Positions 61,503-64,000 of a stretch of 64,000 bases of DNA are shown here, in pieces (position 1 is the stretch's first letter; every line of letters begins with the position of its first letter). The DNA is taken from assembly GCA_963727495.1 (NCBI GenBank), contig CAVSGQ010000005.1:1-64000 (forward strand), in the 5' to 3' direction. Source of the DNA: Actinophytocola sp963727495 (GTDB lineage Bacteria > Actinomycetota > Actinomycetes > Mycobacteriales > Pseudonocardiaceae). Position numbers and translations under genes: made by a program. Under the pieces are notes generated by a model, which was given only the letters and a program-made list of their open reading frames with translations, was not told the DNA's origin and did no database searches.

Positions 61503-62860
61503 CCGAGGTGATCAACCCGGCCACCGAGCAGGTGGTCGCGACCGTGCCGGCGACGTCGGCGGCGGACACCGACGCGGCGATCGAGCGGGCGCACCGCGCG
61601 CTGCCGGCCTGGCGGGCGGTGGCGCCGGCGGACCGGGCCCGGCTGCTGCGCCGCTTCGCCGACGCCGTCGACGCCGACGTGGAGCACCTCGCGGCGCTGG
61701 AGGTGGCCAACTCCGGGCACACCGTCGGCAACGCCCGCTGGGAGGCCGGCAACGTCCGCGACGTGCTGCACTACTACGCGGCCGCGCCGGAGCGGCTGTT
61801 CGGCCGTCAGATCCCGGTGCCCGGGGGAGTGAACCTGACCTTCGCCGAACCGCTCGGCGTCGTCGGCGTGATCGTGCCGTGGAACTTCCCGATGCCGATC
61901 GCCGGCTGGGGGTTCGCCCCGGCGCTCGCCGCCGGCAACACCGTGGTGCTCAAGCCCGCCGAGCTGACCCCGATGACCGCGCTGCGGCTCGGCGAGCTCG
62001 CCCGTGACGCCGGCATCCCCGGGGACGTCTTCCAGGTGCTGCCCGGCTCCGGCTCGGTCGTCGGCCGGCGGTTCGTCGACCACCCGCTGGTGCGCAAGGT
62101 CGTCTTCACCGGGTCCACGCAGGTCGGGCGGCAGATCATGGCCGGCTGCGCCGCGCGGGTGAAGCGGGTGACGCTGGAGCTGGGCGGCAAGAACGCGAAC
62201 GTCGTGTTCGCCGACGCCGACCTGGAGGCCGCGGCGGCGAGCGCGCCCTACGGGGTGTTCGACAACGCCGGCCAGGACTGCTGCGCGCGGTCGCGGATCC
62301 TGGTCCAGCGCAGCGTGTTCGACAGGTTCCTCGAGATGCTCGAACCGGCCGTGCACGGGGTGGTGGTCGGCGACCCGGCCGACGAGAAGACCGAGATGGG
62401 CCCGCTGATCTCGGCCGCGCACCGCGCTTCCGTGCAGTCCTACCTGGACGACGACGTCGAGGTCGCCTGCCGGGGCAGCGCGCCGGCCGGACCGGGGTTC
62501 TGGTTCCCCCCGACGGTGGTCCTGCCCCGCTCTCCGGCCGACCGCGCGGTCGTCGAGGAGGTGTTCGGCCCGGTCGTCACCGTGCAGTCCTTCGACGACG
62601 AGGCGGACGCCGTGCGGATGGCCAACGACACCGAGTACGGTCTGTCCGGTTCGATCTGGACCCGCGACGTCGGCCGGGCGATGCGCGTGGCCCGCGGTGT
62701 CGAGGCCGGCAACCTGTCGGTGAACTCCCACTCGTCGGTGCGTTACTGGACGCCGTTCGGCGGGGTCAAGCAGTCCGGGCTCGGCCGCGAGCTGGGGCCG
62801 GACGCGCTCGACGCGTTCACCGAGACGAAGAACGTGTTCATCGCGACCGAGGGGGAGTAG
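61499..62860 (+). CDS. aldehyde dehydrogenase (PuuC/AldC type)
   Basis: 453 residues, GTG overlapping the previous stop. NAD(P)-dependent oxidation of the amino-aldehyde intermediate. VPWNFPMPIAGWGFAPALAAGNTVVLKP binds the cofactor, FTGSTQVGR follows, the general base Glu is in LELGGKNAN, and the nucleophile lies in NAGQDCCARSR. Complete. Confidence 0.94.
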   Translation: MTEVINPATEQVVATVPATSAADTDAAIERAHRALPAWRAVAPADRARLLRRFADAVDADVEHLAALEVANSGHTVGNARWEAGNVRDVLHYYAAAPERLFGRQIPVPGGVNLTFAEPLGVVGVIVPWNFPMPIAGWGFAPALAAGNTVVLKPAELTPMTALRLGELARDAGIPGDVFQVLPGSGSVVGRRFVDHPLVRKVVFTGSTQVGRQIMAGCAARVKRVTLELGGKNANVVFADADLEAAAASAPYGVFDNAGQDCCARSRILVQRSVFDRFLEMLEPAVHGVVVGDPADEKTEMGPLISAAHRASVQSYLDDDVEVACRGSAPAGPGFWFPPTVVLPRSPADRAVVEEVFGPVVTVQSFDDEADAVRMANDTEYGLSGSIWTRDVGRAMRVARGVEAGNLSVNSHSSVRYWTPFGGVKQSGLGRELGPDALDAFTETKNVFIATEGE

Positions 62861-63624
62861 TGGAACGCCTGCGGGACAGGGTGGCCGTGGTGACCGGCGC
62901 GGCGAGCGGCATCGGGCTCGCCACCGCCCGGCGGTTCGCCGAGGAGGGCGCCCGCGTGGTCGCCGTCGACCTCGCCACCGACTCGATCGAGACGCTGGCC
63001 AAGGAGCTGGACGGCGACGCGGTCACCTGCGACGTCACCGACGAGGCCGCCGTCGAGGCGATGTTCGAGCAGGTCGTGCGCGCGTACGGCAGGGTGGACG
63101 TCGCGTTCAACAACGCGGGCATCTCCCCGCCGGACGACGACTCGATCCTGACCACCGGCATCGACGTGTGGGAGCGCGTGCAGAAGGTGAACCTCACCTC
63201 GGTGTACCTGTGCTGCAAGTACGTGCTGCCGCACATGCGCCGGCAGGGCCGGGGATCGATCATCAACACCGCGTCGTTCGTCGCGGTGATGGGCGCGGCC
63301 ACCTCGCAGATCTCCTACTCGGCGTCCAAGGGCGGCGTGCTGGCGATGACGCGCGAGCTCGGCGTGCAGTTCGCCCGCGAGGGGATCCGGGTGAACGCGC
63401 TGTGCCCCGGGCCGGTGAACACGCCGCTGCTGCAGGAGCTGTTCGCGTCGGACCCCGAGCGCGCGCAGCGCCGGCTCGTGCACGTCCCGATGGGACGGTT
63501 CGCCGAGGCCTCGGAGATCGCCGCCGCGGTCGCGTTCCTGGCCAGTGACGACGCCTCGTTCATCACCGCGTCGTCGTTCCTCGTGGACGGTGGCATCTCC
63601 GGTGCGTACGTCACGCCGATCTAG
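62860..63624 (+). CDS. short-chain dehydrogenase/reductase
   Basis: 254 residues from GTG 62860, overlapping the aldehyde dehydrogenase stop by one base. Cofactor motif TGAASGIG, NNAG, SFVAVMGAATSQISYSASKGG with Ser and YxxxK, and the C-terminal SSFLVDGG. Classical FabG-like enzyme acting in the amine-degradation cluster; the precise step is unknown. Confidence 0.93.
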   Translation: MERLRDRVAVVTGAASGIGLATARRFAEEGARVVAVDLATDSIETLAKELDGDAVTCDVTDEAAVEAMFEQVVRAYGRVDVAFNNAGISPPDDDSILTTGIDVWERVQKVNLTSVYLCCKYVLPHMRRQGRGSIINTASFVAVMGAATSQISYSASKGGVLAMTRELGVQFAREGIRVNALCPGPVNTPLLQELFASDPERAQRRLVHVPMGRFAEASEIAAAVAFLASDDASFITASSFLVDGGISGAYVTPI

Positions 63625-63628
63625 CCCG

Positions 63629-64000
63629 GTGGCCCGCCAGACGACGCCGACCGTGCGGTCGGCGTCCGCCGCGGTCTTCCGCCCGGTCCGGACGCGCAAC
63701 GCGTTCGAGGAGACCGTCGAGCGGCTGCTGCAGGCGATCCGGCTGGGCGTGGCCGCGCCGGGAGAGCGGCTGCCCCCCGAGCGCGAGCTCGCCGCCCGGC
63801 TCGGGGTGAGCCGGGTGACGCTGCGCGAGGCCATCCGCGCGGTCGCCGACGCCGGTTACGTGGAGTCCCGGCGCGGGCGCTACGGCGGCACGTTCGTCGC
63901 CGAGACCCTGCCCGGTTCGCCGCGCCGCGATCCGTCCGATGTAGACATGGAGGACGCGCTGACGATGCGCCGGGTGCTGGAGACCGGCGCCGCGGAGGCC
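63629..64000 (+). CDS. FadR/GntR-family regulator (3' end outside window)
   Basis: 124 visible codons from GTG 63629, four bases after the SDR stop. The winged helix-turn-helix is typical: ERLPPERELAARLGVSRVTLREAIRAVADAGYVESRRGRYGGTFV, near residues 48-92. The start of the helical effector domain follows (DALTMRRVLETGAAEA). Very likely the regulator of the amine cluster, acting at the duplicated element at 59314-59435. Confidence 0.92.
   Translation, partial: MARQTTPTVRSASAAVFRPVRTRNAFEETVERLLQAIRLGVAAPGERLPPERELAARLGVSRVTLREAIRAVADAGYVESRRGRYGGTFVAETLPGSPRRDPSDVDMEDALTMRRVLETGAAEA

Overview
The window comes from the chromosome of a high-GC actinobacterium, most likely a member of the Pseudonocardiaceae. 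The evidence is the GC-rich codon use, many GTG starts and overlapping stop/start codons, an actinobacterial 16S-23S-5S operon without spacer tRNAs, and a gene order from uvrA to a NUDIX hydrolase that follows the mycobacterial order uvrA, infC-rpmI-rplT-tsnR-pheST, argCJBDFRGH, tyrS, Rv1691-Rv1700. Family-level placement is inference from the rRNA and gene order; no search was run.

Layout. 1-7000 is an accessory left arm: the end of a PLP enzyme gene, a small membrane protein gene, an IS1634-type insertion sequence with 38-bp terminal inverted repeats and a divergent passenger gene, an hsdM (type I DNA methyltransferase) remnant cut by that element, and an SpdB-like plasmid-spread gene with a partner. 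7000-14800 holds uvrA and housekeeping or redox genes (MBL hydrolase, mycothiol-type DinB protein, two small regulated units). 14800-21000 is the translation block: infC (ATC start), rpmI, rplT, a SPOUT rRNA methyltransferase, pheS and pheT. 21000-25400 is lineage-specific: an AAC(3)-type acetyltransferase, a DNA alkylation repair protein, a secreted tripeptidyl aminopeptidase and an unknown gene. 25400-33720 is the complete arginine operon argCJBDFRGH behind an ARG box. 33720-37543 holds an ArsR-type regulator and MFS pump, a 3-methyladenine glycosylase and tyrS. 37544-43180 is a full rRNA operon. 43200-55931 is a conserved block: TPR protein with an Arg/Asp/Gly repeat N-terminus, HAD phosphatase, microprotein, tlyA, nadK, recN, steA, mctB, pyrG, NUDIX. 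55976-57700 is a DUF397 / XRE-DUF5753 pair with a small membrane protein. 57749-64000 is a gamma-glutamyl amine catabolic cluster (permease, glnA4-like ligase, amidohydrolase, aldehyde dehydrogenase, SDR, FadR-type regulator).

Two themes deserve attention. First, many conserved genes, including the essential pheT and tyrS, carry single-base indels that restore perfect homology when removed. Most lie in G or C runs, so sequence error is the leading explanation and the affected genes should be read as intact. Second, several unusual control sequences are visible: a 13-bp operator array before the ArsR-type gene, a duplicated 25-bp element placed before both divergent genes of the amine cluster, a palindrome between the two divergent genes of the insertion sequence, and a strong hairpin embedded in the first codons of the rRNA methyltransferase gene.
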